A DNA stretch of 64,000 bases from Mitsuaria sp. PDC51. Lineage in GTDB: Bacteria; Pseudomonadota; Gammaproteobacteria; Burkholderiales; Burkholderiaceae_C. Below are positions 25,561-34,453 of the stretch, piece after piece; position 1 is the first letter of the stretch, and each line of letters starts with the position of its first letter. The stretch covers positions 496,001 to 560,000 of the forward strand of contig NZ_FOZE01000003.1 in NCBI RefSeq assembly GCF_900113225.1, written 5' to 3'. The translations under genes were made by a program, and so were the position numbers. Under the pieces are notes generated by a model. That model was not told where the DNA came from. It was given only the letters and a program-made list of their open reading frames with translations, and ran no database searches.

Positions 25561-26915
25561 AGGGACCGCGTCACCCCTACGACCATTGGCGCGACCGGCT
25601 CGACCGGCGGGACCGGCGCGGCGACCGCGGCGACGGCGGCGACCGCAATGACGGCAATGACGGTAATGACGGCAACGACCGCCATGCGCCGTGGGAACGG
25701 CGCGCGCGCGGCGCGGCCGGATCGGCCGGCCCGGACGGTCCCGGCGGTCCCGGCGAGTGGAGCGACCCCCGCTGCGGCGATCCGCGCTGGCATGCGCCGC
25801 GCGACGCCTGGTGGTTGCGCCTGCACGAGGAACGGCTCAGGCACCACCGCAAGCGCCTGGACAAGATGCGGCGCTGGGCGGAGATGGAGGCCATGGGCGG
25901 CCCGTTCCCGCGGGGCCGCGGCTGGCGCTGGCATATGCGGGCGCGCAACCGCTGGCACCAGCGGTGGCATCGCCACCATGCGCACTTCAAGCATTCGCTG
26001 GGCGCGCGGCTGATCGCGATCTTCGTCGTGCTGGCCTGCGCGGGTAGCGCGATCCTGTGGGGCTCGATGAAGGTCGAGTACGGGTGGCTCTGGGCCGTGC
26101 CGCTGCTGTTGCTGGTGACCGGCCTGGCCTACGGCGGCATCCGCCGCCTGGTGGCGCCGCTGCGCGAGCTGGCGGCGGGCGCGGAGGCCTTCGGGCGCGG
26201 CGACCTCGCGCATCGCGTGCCCATCCGCCACCGCGACGAGATCGGCGACCTGGCGCACCGCTTCAACCAGATGGCCCAGGACATCCAGGCGATGCTCGAC
26301 GGCAAGCGCGCCCTGCTGCTGGCGATCAGCCATGAGCTGCGCAGCCCGCTGACGCGCGCGCGGCTGCATGCGGAACTGGTCGACGAGGGGGCCTCGAAGG
26401 CGGCGCTGCTGGACGAGCTGGCGCAGATGCGGGAGTTGATCTCGGCCCTGCTGGAGAGCGAGCGGCTGGGCAGCGGGCATCGCGCGCTGCAGGTCGGCGA
26501 TTGCGACCTCGGCGCGCTGGCGCGCGAGCAGGACCAGCCCGGCGTCACGCTCAGCATCGATCCCGACCTGCCCGTGCTGCAGCTGGACCGGATGCGGGTG
26601 CAACTGCTGCTGCGCAACCTGGTGCACAACGCGCTGCGTCACAACGACGCGGCGAGCGGCCCGGTGCGGGTCAGCGTCGAGCGCGATGGCGACGGCGTGC
26701 GGCTCACCGTGCGCGACCACGGCCCCGGCGTGCCGCCCGAGGCGCTCCCACAGCTCGGCCAGCCCTTCTTCCGCCCCGACGAGGCGCGCGCGCGCAGCGA
26801 AGGCGGCGTGGGCCTGGGACTGTCGCTGTGCCGGCTCGTGGCCGAGGCGCACGGCAGCCGGCTCGAGTTGCGCAATGCCGAACCGGGGTTCGAGGCGGTC
26901 GTGCGATTCCGCTGA
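25557..26915 (+). CDS. Sensor histidine kinase with minimal periplasmic loop and low-complexity N-terminus
   Basis: This 452-residue kinase starts with about 140 cytoplasmic residues rich in Arg, Asp, Gly, His and Trp, including a short DGN repeat encoded by four 9-bp copies at 25641-25676. Two transmembrane helices (LGARLIAIFVVLACAGSAIL; WLWAVPLLLLVTGLAYGG) are separated by only a handful of residues, so there is no folded periplasmic sensor. HAMP (RRLVAPLRELAAGAEAF...), the H-box ISHELRSPLTRAR, N-box LLLRNLVHNALRHN, G1 DHGPGVPPE and G2 GGVGLGLSL follow. The signal is probably sensed in the membrane or by the unusual N-terminal segment. Partner regulator is the gene immediately upstream. Confidence 0.92.
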   Translation: MKGPRHPYDHWRDRLDRRDRRGDRGDGGDRNDGNDGNDGNDRHAPWERRARGAAGSAGPDGPGGPGEWSDPRCGDPRWHAPRDAWWLRLHEERLRHHRKRLDKMRRWAEMEAMGGPFPRGRGWRWHMRARNRWHQRWHRHHAHFKHSLGARLIAIFVVLACAGSAILWGSMKVEYGWLWAVPLLLLVTGLAYGGIRRLVAPLRELAAGAEAFGRGDLAHRVPIRHRDEIGDLAHRFNQMAQDIQAMLDGKRALLLAISHELRSPLTRARLHAELVDEGASKAALLDELAQMRELISALLESERLGSGHRALQVGDCDLGALAREQDQPGVTLSIDPDLPVLQLDRMRVQLLLRNLVHNALRHNDAASGPVRVSVERDGDGVRLTVRDHGPGVPPEALPQLGQPFFRPDEARARSEGGVGLGLSLCRLVAEAHGSRLELRNAEPGFEAVVRFR

Positions 26916-27150
26916 GCCGCCTCAAGCGAGTGGCTCTCGTCGCGGGTGTCACCGAGACAAGTCGGTCGCCCCACGAGGACTGGTGTGGCGCTCATGCCGA
27001 CGGTTTCATCGAATCGATTTCATTGATCTTTTCGTGCCAGGTCTTGCGCCGGCCACGCTGAAGATGCATCCCCCGCGTCGCTGATGCGGTCCCTGTCATC
27101 CCCACGAAGGTGATGCCTATGCATTGATCCGATCCGAACTGGAGCTGTCC

Positions 27151-27780
27151 ATGTCCACGATGTCCCTCTCTCCCTCCGCCCCGGCCATTCCGGCCGTCCC
27201 GATGACGCCGTCCGGCTGTCCCGTCACCGCCGCCGCGGCACTGCTCGACGAGGCCGACGAGCCTGACGAGCGCAACGAGTCCGACGGGCTCGACGAGCGC
27301 GACCTGCCCAAGGCGGCCCGCGGCGCCAGCGCGCCTCCGCCGGCGCCGCCCCCGCGTCCCCCGAAGCTGCTGTTCATGCAGGAGGTCCTCGAGCAGATCC
27401 GCCCCCTGGAGGGCATGACGCGCGAGGAGTTCGAGGCCTTCCTCTACAGCTCGCGGATGTATCCCTCGCTGAGCCGCTTCGAGCCCGCCTGCGTCGAGTA
27501 TTTCGTCCCGCGCAGCGACATCACTGTCGGCCTGGCGATGAAGACGCTGCGCGAGCGCATCGAGCATGCGGCGGTCGTGGCCGAACTCGTCTACCGCCTC
27601 AAGCGCGACGATGACGAGGACGGCGCGCTGTGCAACGACGACGAGGCCGTCATCGCCTCCGCCGCGATCCGCGACGACCTGCGCGAGGCGCTGGGCATGC
27701 TCGGCGTCTACGAGCAGGCCATCCGCGACGGGGTGGCCGTCGTCCAGTACCACCAGCGGGTGCCGGCCGAGGTCGCTTGA
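27151..27780 (+). CDS. Hypothetical protein, 209 residues
   Basis: I do not recognise this protein. It begins with a disordered-looking segment (Ser/Pro/Ala, then acidic DEADEPDERNESDGLDERD, then a proline run PPPAPPPRPP). A compact, mostly helical region follows (LLFMQEVLEQIRPLEGMTREEFEAFLYS, LAMKTLRERIEHAAVVAELVYRLKRD, AAIRDDLREALGMLGVYEQAI). No membrane segment or signal peptide is seen. The start has GGAG six bases upstream. It lies alone between two two-component systems in the same direction, with 235 bp upstream and 131 bp downstream. Confidence 0.7.
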   Translation: MSTMSLSPSAPAIPAVPMTPSGCPVTAAAALLDEADEPDERNESDGLDERDLPKAARGASAPPPAPPPRPPKLLFMQEVLEQIRPLEGMTREEFEAFLYSSRMYPSLSRFEPACVEYFVPRSDITVGLAMKTLRERIEHAAVVAELVYRLKRDDDEDGALCNDDEAVIASAAIRDDLREALGMLGVYEQAIRDGVAVVQYHQRVPAEVA

Positions 27781-27911
27781 GCGACGACCGGGGAGAGGGG
27801 AGCGGCCGCCGTGTCGCTCCGGTAAGAAACGGGTAAGGCGCTGGAGCGGACGATGGCCATCCCTTGCCTCCCTGCCTCCCTTACCATGTGCCGCTTCGGC
27901 CCCCTCTCCCC

Positions 27912-28595
27912 ATGAATCGAATCGCCCTGGTGGAGGATCACGTCCGGCTTGCCGGACTGATCCGTCAGGCCCTGCAGGCCGCCGGCATTCCGACGGACGT
28001 CTTCCATGCGATGGAGGCGGCCTGGGTCGCGCATCGCGAGGTCGGCTATGCGGCGCTGGTCATCGATCGGGGCCTGCCCGACGGCGACGGCCTGGCGCTG
28101 GTCAAGCGCCTGCGGGCCGAGCGGCAGGGCACGCCCTGCCTGATGCTGACCGCGCGGGACGCACTCCACGACCGGGTCGAGGGCCTGGAGTCCGGCGCCG
28201 ACGATTACCTCGCCAAGCCCTTTCCGATGGAGGAACTGGTGGCGCGGGTGCGGGCGCTGATGCGCCGCCCGGCGGCGGTGCGCCCGCCGCGCGCCCTGTT
28301 CGGCGACATCGAGGTCGACGTCGGCGAGGCGCTGCTGCTGCGCGGGGGCGCCTCGGTGGCGCTGGCGCCGGCGGAGCTGCAGATCGCGATCACGCTGGTG
28401 CAGCAGCAGGGGCGCACGGTCCGGCGCGCGGCGCTGGAGGCGGCGGCCTGGGGGCTGTCCGACGCGGTGACGCCGAATGCGCTCGACGTCGCGCTGCATC
28501 GTCTGCGCAAGAAGCTGGCGTCGCTCGGATCGAGCCTGCGCATCGTCAATCTCCGGAACCATGGATATGCGCTTCAAGATGCGTTGGCCGAATAG
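27912..28595 (+). CDS. OmpR-family response regulator (second pair, QseB/TctD-like)
   Basis: This 227-residue protein has a receiver (RIALVEDHVRLAGLI, phospho-Asp in LVIDRGLPDGDGLAL, Lys in DDYLAKPFPMEEL) and a winged helix (SVALAPAELQIAITL, NALDVALHRLRKKL, RIVNLRNHGYAL). The start MNRIALVEDH at 27912 is fixed by the beginning of the receiver fold. Its last 35 bp overlap the downstream kinase gene, a typical coupled arrangement. Confidence 0.93.
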   Translation: MNRIALVEDHVRLAGLIRQALQAAGIPTDVFHAMEAAWVAHREVGYAALVIDRGLPDGDGLALVKRLRAERQGTPCLMLTARDALHDRVEGLESGADDYLAKPFPMEELVARVRALMRRPAAVRPPRALFGDIEVDVGEALLLRGGASVALAPAELQIAITLVQQQGRTVRRAALEAAAWGLSDAVTPNALDVALHRLRKKLASLGSSLRIVNLRNHGYALQDALAE

Positions 28596-30075
28596 CCTGC
28601 GCAACCGGGTGCTGGCGGTGCTGGCGGCCAGCATGGTGCTCAGCGCGCTGCTGGTGGGCCTGGCGTCCACCGTGCTGTGGGAGCCGTTCACGCGCTGGGT
28701 GCTGCGCGATCAGATCGAGGACAACGGCGCCGCGCTGGCCCGGCACATGCGCTTCGATGCCGCGGGGCGTCCGAGCGGTTTCGACGAGGCCAAGATCGAG
28801 CCCTGGCTCTTCGAGAGCTTCCGGGCGGAGGTCCTGTTGCGGGTCATCGACGCCAACGGCCGCGCCATCTATGCCACCGACGGCGAGACGGCGGTGCTCA
28901 CCCGGAACGGCAAGGGCTTCGAGCCCTGGCGCCAGTCCTTCACCTTCACGCACCGCGGCGTGGCCATGCATGGCGTGACGATTCCGCGCGAGCACGCCGG
29001 CAAGCGGCTGTTCGTCCAGTTCGCGGTCAGCGACCGCATGGTGCTGCAGATGCGCGAGTCGATCGGGCTGGACGTCCTGCGCCAGGGCCTCATGGCCTTG
29101 GCGGCGACCTTCGTGCTGGTCTTCTTCGTGACGATTCACCTGGCGCTGCGGCAGGCGCTGCAGCCGGTGCGCGAGGCTTCCAGCGCGGCGCGCCGCATCG
29201 CGCCGCGCACGCTCGATCAGCGATTGCCGGCCGCCGGCCAGCCGCGCGAACTGCGGCCGCTGGTCGAGGCCTTCAACGCGGCGCTGGACCGGCTGCAGGG
29301 GGGCTTCAAGACGCAGCAGGAGTTCCTCTCCAACGCGGCGCATGAGTTGAAGACGCCGCTGGCGCTGATCCGCGCGCAGGTGGAACTGGCGGAGCCGGGC
29401 GTGTGGCGCGAGCAGATCCTGGAGGACGTCGACCGTGTCGCGCGCCAGGTGCAGCAGCTGTTGCTGCTGGCCGAAGCCAGCGAGCAGCGCAACTACCGGG
29501 TCGAGGCGATCGATCCCAAGCCCGCCGTGCGCGAGGTTTTCGACTTCATGGAGCGGGTGGCCTCGCGGCACGGTGTCACGCTGGGCTTGCAGCTCAGTCC
29601 CGCGCTGCGCTTCTGGCACGTCGATCGGGGCGCGCTGTTCACGCTGCTGAAGAACCTGCTCGAGAACGCGATCCAGCACAGTCCGCCGGGCGGCGTGGTG
29701 ACCCTGGCCGTGAGCCCCGACGGGTTCTCGGTGCTGGACTACGGCAAGGGCGTGGCCGAGGAAGATCTGCCGCGGCTGTTCGAGCGCTTCTGGCGCGGCG
29801 TCGACCGGCGCGAGCAGGGCGCAGGCCTGGGCCTGGCGATCTGCACCGAGATCGCCGCGGCCCACGGCTGGCGGCTGAGCGCACACCGCCGCTCGCCGGG
29901 GCTGGAGCTGCGCTGCGACATGACCGCGACCGCTGAGCCCGCCGCGCCGTCGGCCGAGGCGCCGGCGGACGCGCCGCCGCGAGTGCCGGTGCTGGACATC
30001 GCGCCGCCCGGGCGTGCCGCTGCCTGCGGATTCCAGGCGGACTATGCGCAGTCGATGCGGCGGGCGCTGTTCTGA
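28561..30075 (+). CDS. Sensor histidine kinase (second pair, QseC/TctE-like)
   Basis: This 504-residue inner-membrane kinase has a transmembrane segment near residues 16-35 (VLAVLAASMVLSALLVGLAS). A periplasmic domain of about 140 residues follows, then a second membrane segment (LMALAATFVLVFFVTIHLAL). Next come a HAMP-like linker, the H-box NAAHELKTPLALIRAQ, N-box LLKNLLENAIQHS, and ATP lid motifs LDYGKGVAEED and GAGLGLAICTEIA. A Pro/Ala-rich C-terminal tail extends beyond the kinase core. Alternative ATGs at 28567 and 28579 are possible; all overlap the regulator gene. Confidence 0.92.
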   Translation: MDMRFKMRWPNSLRNRVLAVLAASMVLSALLVGLASTVLWEPFTRWVLRDQIEDNGAALARHMRFDAAGRPSGFDEAKIEPWLFESFRAEVLLRVIDANGRAIYATDGETAVLTRNGKGFEPWRQSFTFTHRGVAMHGVTIPREHAGKRLFVQFAVSDRMVLQMRESIGLDVLRQGLMALAATFVLVFFVTIHLALRQALQPVREASSAARRIAPRTLDQRLPAAGQPRELRPLVEAFNAALDRLQGGFKTQQEFLSNAAHELKTPLALIRAQVELAEPGVWREQILEDVDRVARQVQQLLLLAEASEQRNYRVEAIDPKPAVREVFDFMERVASRHGVTLGLQLSPALRFWHVDRGALFTLLKNLLENAIQHSPPGGVVTLAVSPDGFSVLDYGKGVAEEDLPRLFERFWRGVDRREQGAGLGLAICTEIAAAHGWRLSAHRRSPGLELRCDMTATAEPAAPSAEAPADAPPRVPVLDIAPPGRAAACGFQADYAQSMRRALF

Positions 30076-30166
30076 CGGGACCGTCTGACTTCCGGCTCGG
30101 GCGCCTCCGGGATGGTCCCGAGCTCCCGGCTTGAGTTCCTCGCGTGGCGCTGGGTAGGATGCCCGG

Positions 30167-30616
30167 ATGCCTGCCGCCGCCGACCCTTCGCCCGACACCC
30201 GCCTGCGCGACCTCGCCCGCCTGCGCCGCGTGCGCGACCGGATCGATCGCGAGTACGCCCAGCCGCTGGACGTCGAGGCGCTGGCCGCGGGCGTGCACAT
30301 GTCCTCCGGTCACCTGAGCCGGCAGTTCCGCCTGGCTTACGGCGAGTCCGTCTACGCCTACCTGATGACCCGCCGCATCGAGCGCGCCATGGCGCTGCTG
30401 CGCCGCGGCGACCTCAGCGTCACCGAGGTCTGCTTCGAGGTCGGGTGCGCCTCGCTGGGCACCTTCAGCACGCGCTTCACCGAGCTCGTCGGCGTCCCGC
30501 CGAGCGCCTACCGCCGCGACGCCGCGCGCGAGGGCGAGGGCCTGCCGTCCTGCGTGGCCAAGCAGGTGACGCGTCCGATCAGGAATCGAGAAGCGCCGGA
30601 GAAACAGCCCACCTAG
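30167..30616 (+). CDS. AraC-family transcriptional regulator (DNA-binding domain only)
   Basis: This 149-residue protein consists essentially of one AraC double helix-turn-helix domain (LDVEALAAGVHMSSGHLSRQ, then LSVTEVCFEVGCASLGTFST, GVPPSAYRRD) with no ligand-binding domain. It is followed 76 bp later by a VOC-family gene and a DUF1801 gene. This trio is frequent in Burkholderiales, where the regulator probably controls its neighbours. Confidence 0.9.
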   Translation: MPAAADPSPDTRLRDLARLRRVRDRIDREYAQPLDVEALAAGVHMSSGHLSRQFRLAYGESVYAYLMTRRIERAMALLRRGDLSVTEVCFEVGCASLGTFSTRFTELVGVPPSAYRRDAAREGEGLPSCVAKQVTRPIRNREAPEKQPT

Positions 30617-30692
30617 ACTGCGTCGCATGGGTCCGGAACCCCGGCGGCGACGGCCGCCGACCACGCTGACCGCAACCGATCTGGAGATTCAC

Positions 30693-31106
30693 ATGGACAT
30701 CACCATCCACTCGACCTTCCTGCCGCACACCGACGCCGAGGCCTCGCTGGCCTTCTACCGCGACGGCCTGGACTTCGAGATCCGCAAGGACGTCGCCTTC
30801 GGCGGCAATCGCTGGATCACCATCGGCCCCAAGGGCAAACCCGACACCTCCATCGTGCTGTTCCCGCCGAACGCGACGCCCGGCGTCACCGACGACGAGA
30901 AGCGCACCATCGCCGAGATGATGGCCAAGGGCACCTTCGCGATGTTGCTGCTCGGCGCGAAGGACCTGGACGCGACCTTCCAGCGCCTGCAGTCGCAGGA
31001 CGCGGAGATCGTGCAGGAGCCCACCGACCAGCCCTACGGCGTGCGCGACTTCGGCGTGCGCGACCCGGCCGGCAACATGATCCGTATCCAGCAGCTGAAG
31101 AACTGA
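30693..31106 (+). CDS. VOC-family (glyoxalase/bleomycin-resistance fold) protein
   Basis: This 137-residue protein has paired beta-alpha-beta-beta-beta modules (STFLPHTDAEASLAFYRDGL; GVRDFGVRDPAGNMIRIQQ). The metal-site positions typical of the fold are partly conserved. It resembles PhnB/YaeR-like members of unknown substrate. The start at 30693 has a GGAG eight bases upstream; an in-frame reading from 30627 has no domain similarity before this ATG. Twelve bases separate it from the next gene. Confidence 0.85.
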   Translation: MDITIHSTFLPHTDAEASLAFYRDGLDFEIRKDVAFGGNRWITIGPKGKPDTSIVLFPPNATPGVTDDEKRTIAEMMAKGTFAMLLLGAKDLDATFQRLQSQDAEIVQEPTDQPYGVRDFGVRDPAGNMIRIQQLKN

Positions 31107-31118
31107 GCGGAGGACGAC

Positions 31119-31556
31119 ATGCCCACCACGACCCCGAGCACGACGACCGAAGCGGCCGGCGCCGTCGATGCCGCCGCGATGATCGATGCCCGCATCGCCG
31201 AGCTCGGCGACTGGCGCGGCGAGATGCTGGCGCGGCTGCGCCGGCTGATGAAGGAGGCGGTGCCCGGCGTCGAGGAGACCTGGAAGTGGCGGGGCACGCC
31301 GGTCTGGGAACGCAACGGCCAGATCTGCACCGGCGAGACCTACAAGGAGGTCGTGAAGATGACCTTCGCGAAGGGCGCGAAGCTGGCCGATCCGACCCGG
31401 CTCTTCAATTCCAGCCTCGATGGCAACGTGCGCCGCGCCATCGACATCCGCCAGGGCGACCCGGTGGACGAGCAGGCGCTCAAGGCGCTGTTCAAGGCCG
31501 CCGCCGCGCTGAACGACGCGGCGGCGAAGCCGAAAAAGGCGACGCGCGCGGCGTGA
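31119..31556 (+). CDS. DUF1801-domain protein
   Basis: This 145-residue small cytosolic protein has the DUF1801 (YdhG-like) pattern: LRRLMKEAVPGVEETWKWRG, then GTPVWERNGQIC, YKEVVKMTFAKGAKL and RRAIDIRQGDPVDE. The N-terminal Thr/Ala stretch and the Lys/Ala-rich tail look disordered. GGAGG five bases upstream supports the start. It closes the AraC-VOC-DUF1801 cassette. Biochemical function is unknown for the family. Confidence 0.88.
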   Translation: MPTTTPSTTTEAAGAVDAAAMIDARIAELGDWRGEMLARLRRLMKEAVPGVEETWKWRGTPVWERNGQICTGETYKEVVKMTFAKGAKLADPTRLFNSSLDGNVRRAIDIRQGDPVDEQALKALFKAAAALNDAAAKPKKATRAA

Positions 31557-31673
31557 CGCCGGCCTGGGCCCCGATCAACCTTCGAGGGCCCGGCGACGGG
31601 CGGCATGCCAGGGGGGAGGAACCAGTCATGCATCGATTCCACGGGCGTCCCGGGCTTCCGGCGCCCTGACATC

Positions 31674-33971
31674 GTGACGGGCGTCTACGACCCGCTGCTG
31701 GTGGCGCTGTCCATCGTGACGGCGGTGATCGCCTCGTTCGTTGCACTGGACATGGCGACGCGGGTGGTCGCGGCCACCGGGTCGCCGGTGCGCACGGCGC
31801 TGTGGCTCGCTTGCGGCGCGCTGGCGATGGGCACCGGCATCTGGGCCATGCACTTCGTGGGCATGCTGGCGTTCTCGCTGCCCATCGCGCTGGCCTATGA
31901 CGTGCCGGTCACGTTGGCGTCGCTCGCGGTGGCGGCGTTGTCCTCGGCGCTGGCGCTGCACACGATCGCGCGCCCCAGCCTGGGACGGCGGCGGCTGCTG
32001 ATCGCCGGCACGCTGATGGGGCTGGGCATCGCCTGCATGCATTACCTCGGCATGGAGGCGATGCGGATGCAGCCCGGCATCCGCTACGACCCGGCGCTGT
32101 TCGCGCTGTCCGTGGTGCTGGCGGTGGCGGCCTCGACGGCGGCGCTGCTGATCTGCTTCCGGCTGCGGCACGAGACCATCGTCACCGGGCCCTGGAAGAA
32201 GTCGGCGAGCGCCGTCGTCATGGGCGCGGCGATCGTGGGCATGCATTACACCGGCATGGCGGCGGCTAATTTTCCGGAGGGCGGCATCTGCGGCGCGCTG
32301 GCCGACGGCATGGGCGGCGCCTGGCTGGGTTTCGTGATCGCGGGCCTGGCGACGCTGTTCCTGCTGACCACGCTGCTCAGCTCCGTTTACGAGGCGACGC
32401 CGCCGACCATCCGGTCGCGGTTGGTGTTCCTGGTCATCGCCGCCGTCATGCCGGTGGCCGTGATGACGCTTGCACTGGTGCTGTTGGACTTCCAGCGCGT
32501 GCGGGACGCGAAGGCCGGCGACCGCCTGAACACCGCGCGCGCCATCGCCGCCGCGGTGGACCGGGACCTGAGCGGGGTCGAATCCGGCCTGCGCGTCCTG
32601 GCGGCCTCGCAGCTACCGCCGGGCGACGGGCTCGCGGCGTTCTCGCTCGAGGCGCGGGAGGCGATGCCGCTGCTGCACGCCTCCGGGCTGCGGCTGGAGG
32701 ATTCCGCCGGCAACCTGGTGATGGACATCCGCCAGCCCCGGCATGGCTCGACGGTGGTCGCGGGCGCGTCCGGCGCGTCGTCGCCCGCGGTGGCGCCGAG
32801 GCCGGTGTCGGCGCCCACCGAGGCGATGGCGTCGCTTTCCGGAGAGCCTTCGCCAGAGCAGTTGATCGAGGTCTCGGTGCCCTTGCCGGCGGACAAGGCG
32901 GCGCAGCTTCAAGGCGCGACGGCGCTGCGCGCGCGGCTCGCGCCGGACCGCTTGAGAGACCTGCTGGCGTTGCAGCAGATGGACCCGGACTGGCTCGCGA
33001 CGGTGTATGACCGCGAGGGGCGCGTCGTGGCGCGCACGCGGGGGGCGGAGCGCTACTTCGGCGTCGAGGCGCCGCGGGACCTGCTGCTCAAGCTACGTGG
33101 GCAGTGGGAGGGGCTGATGGACACGACCAGCCTCGATGGGGTCGCGGTGCAGACGGCGTTCGTGCGGACGGAATCGTCGGGGTGGGCGGTGGGCATCAGC
33201 GTGCCGAGCGCGAGCCTGCGGCTGCCATTGACGCGGGCGTTGGCGTGGCTGGTGGGCGGCTTCATGCTGACGATCGCGGGCAGCCTGCTGCTCGCGTGGC
33301 GGATCGGCGGCCGGATCGCCGGCGCGGTCCAGGCCTTGACGCAGCCGGCGCTGGCCTTGGGCACGGGCGTGGCGGTGGAGGTGCCGCCACTGGGCGTGGT
33401 GGAAGTCGATCGGGTGGGGCGCGCGTTGACGCACGCGGCGCGGCTGCTGGACGCCGCGCAGCACGAGGCGAATCACGACGCGCTGACGGGGCTGGCGAAT
33501 CGCTCGCTGTTCCGGCAGATGGTGCAGCAGCAGCTGGCGCTCGCGCGCCGCAACGGGACCAGCGTGGCGGTGCTCTATGTCGATCTGGACGGCTTCAAGG
33601 AGGTCAACGACACGCACGGACATGGCGTCGGCGACCTGCTGTTGAAAGAGGCCGCGCAGCGCTTGCGCGCGGCGGTGAGGGCAGGGGACCTGGTGGCGCG
33701 GCTGGGGGGCGATGAATTCGCGGTCGCGCTGGTGCACCCCGGACAGCGGGGTGCGGCCAAGGTCGCGGCCAAGCTGGTGCAGGCGCTCTCGGAGCCCTTC
33801 GAGCTCGGCGGGCTGCGGGTATCGGTGTCGGCAAGCATCGGCGGCGCGTCGGCGCCGTCGTCGCCGGCGGAGGAGCCGGCCGATTGCGACGCCCTGCTGG
33901 AACAGGCGGACGCGGCGATGTATCAGGCGAAGCAGTCGGGGAAGTCGAGGTTTGTGTTGGCGGGGGTGTAG
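31674..33971 (+). CDS. MHYT-domain membrane diguanylate cyclase (GGDEF)
   Basis: This 765-residue protein makes cyclic di-GMP. The N-terminal seven-helix MHYT sensor shows three repeats of the motif (WAMHFVGMLAF, CMHYLGMEAM, GMHYTGMAAA) proposed to bind copper or a gas. A helix (LVFLVIAAVMPVAVMTLALV), a periplasmic Cache-like region of about 250 residues and another helix follow, then a GGDEF domain. GGDEF is at residues 678-682, with an RxxD inhibitory site (RAGD) five residues before it, so the enzyme should be active and product-inhibited. No EAL domain is present. I chose the GTG at 31674, which begins VTGVYDPLLVALS like other MHYT proteins. An ATG at 31605 is in frame, but the best ribosome site (GGGGGGAGG) precedes an out-of-frame ATG at 31628. 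Confidence 0.88.
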   Translation: MTGVYDPLLVALSIVTAVIASFVALDMATRVVAATGSPVRTALWLACGALAMGTGIWAMHFVGMLAFSLPIALAYDVPVTLASLAVAALSSALALHTIARPSLGRRRLLIAGTLMGLGIACMHYLGMEAMRMQPGIRYDPALFALSVVLAVAASTAALLICFRLRHETIVTGPWKKSASAVVMGAAIVGMHYTGMAAANFPEGGICGALADGMGGAWLGFVIAGLATLFLLTTLLSSVYEATPPTIRSRLVFLVIAAVMPVAVMTLALVLLDFQRVRDAKAGDRLNTARAIAAAVDRDLSGVESGLRVLAASQLPPGDGLAAFSLEAREAMPLLHASGLRLEDSAGNLVMDIRQPRHGSTVVAGASGASSPAVAPRPVSAPTEAMASLSGEPSPEQLIEVSVPLPADKAAQLQGATALRARLAPDRLRDLLALQQMDPDWLATVYDREGRVVARTRGAERYFGVEAPRDLLLKLRGQWEGLMDTTSLDGVAVQTAFVRTESSGWAVGISVPSASLRLPLTRALAWLVGGFMLTIAGSLLLAWRIGGRIAGAVQALTQPALALGTGVAVEVPPLGVVEVDRVGRALTHAARLLDAAQHEANHDALTGLANRSLFRQMVQQQLALARRNGTSVAVLYVDLDGFKEVNDTHGHGVGDLLLKEAAQRLRAAVRAGDLVARLGGDEFAVALVHPGQRGAAKVAAKLVQALSEPFELGGLRVSVSASIGGASAPSSPAEEPADCDALLEQADAAMYQAKQSGKSRFVLAGV

Positions 33972-34453
33972 GGGCTCGAAAGACGGAATGACGGAGTGAA
34001 ACGAGCGGGTGATCAAGCCGCAGCGTGCTTCCAGTTCAGCTGGATGCCTTGGATGGAAATGGCTGCCCTCCACCTTGCGGGCGATGTCGGCTGTGCAGCG
34101 GGTGCCGTCGTCCGGTCATGACGGCGCGCTCACGCTCCATGACCGGAAGCCGCCATCGGTTCACCGGTTGACGTGGCATGAATGAAAGCCGCTGTTGAAG
34201 GTCAAGCAGTCGCTCAGGCAGTCTAGCCTCCGCATATCTCGTTGGACCTCGCCGGAGGTCCCCAGTTGCGCTGCGAGCAGGACGACAACTCGATCCGGCG
34301 GTGGCGATCCGGCACGCCGATTAGGAAGGCGAACCACTTGGTAGGCAATTTGCATTGTGAAGCCCCCTTCAACGCTAGCTTCAGGTTTTCACCAAGGTTA
34401 AGCACGATCGCCACCCCTTAGCATCAGAAAAACAACTTGCAACAGGGGTAAAT
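33972..34453. other. Gene-free junction between GGDEF gene and low-G+C HEPN gene
   Basis: These 482 bp hold no supportable gene. Base composition falls from the host-like high G+C to A+T-rich sequence after about 34360, which marks the left boundary of the atypical segment. The last 60 bp should include the promoter of the HEPN-type gene, and AGGGG five bases before 34454 is its ribosome site. I found no obvious direct repeat, integrase or tRNA at this edge. Confidence 0.5.
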
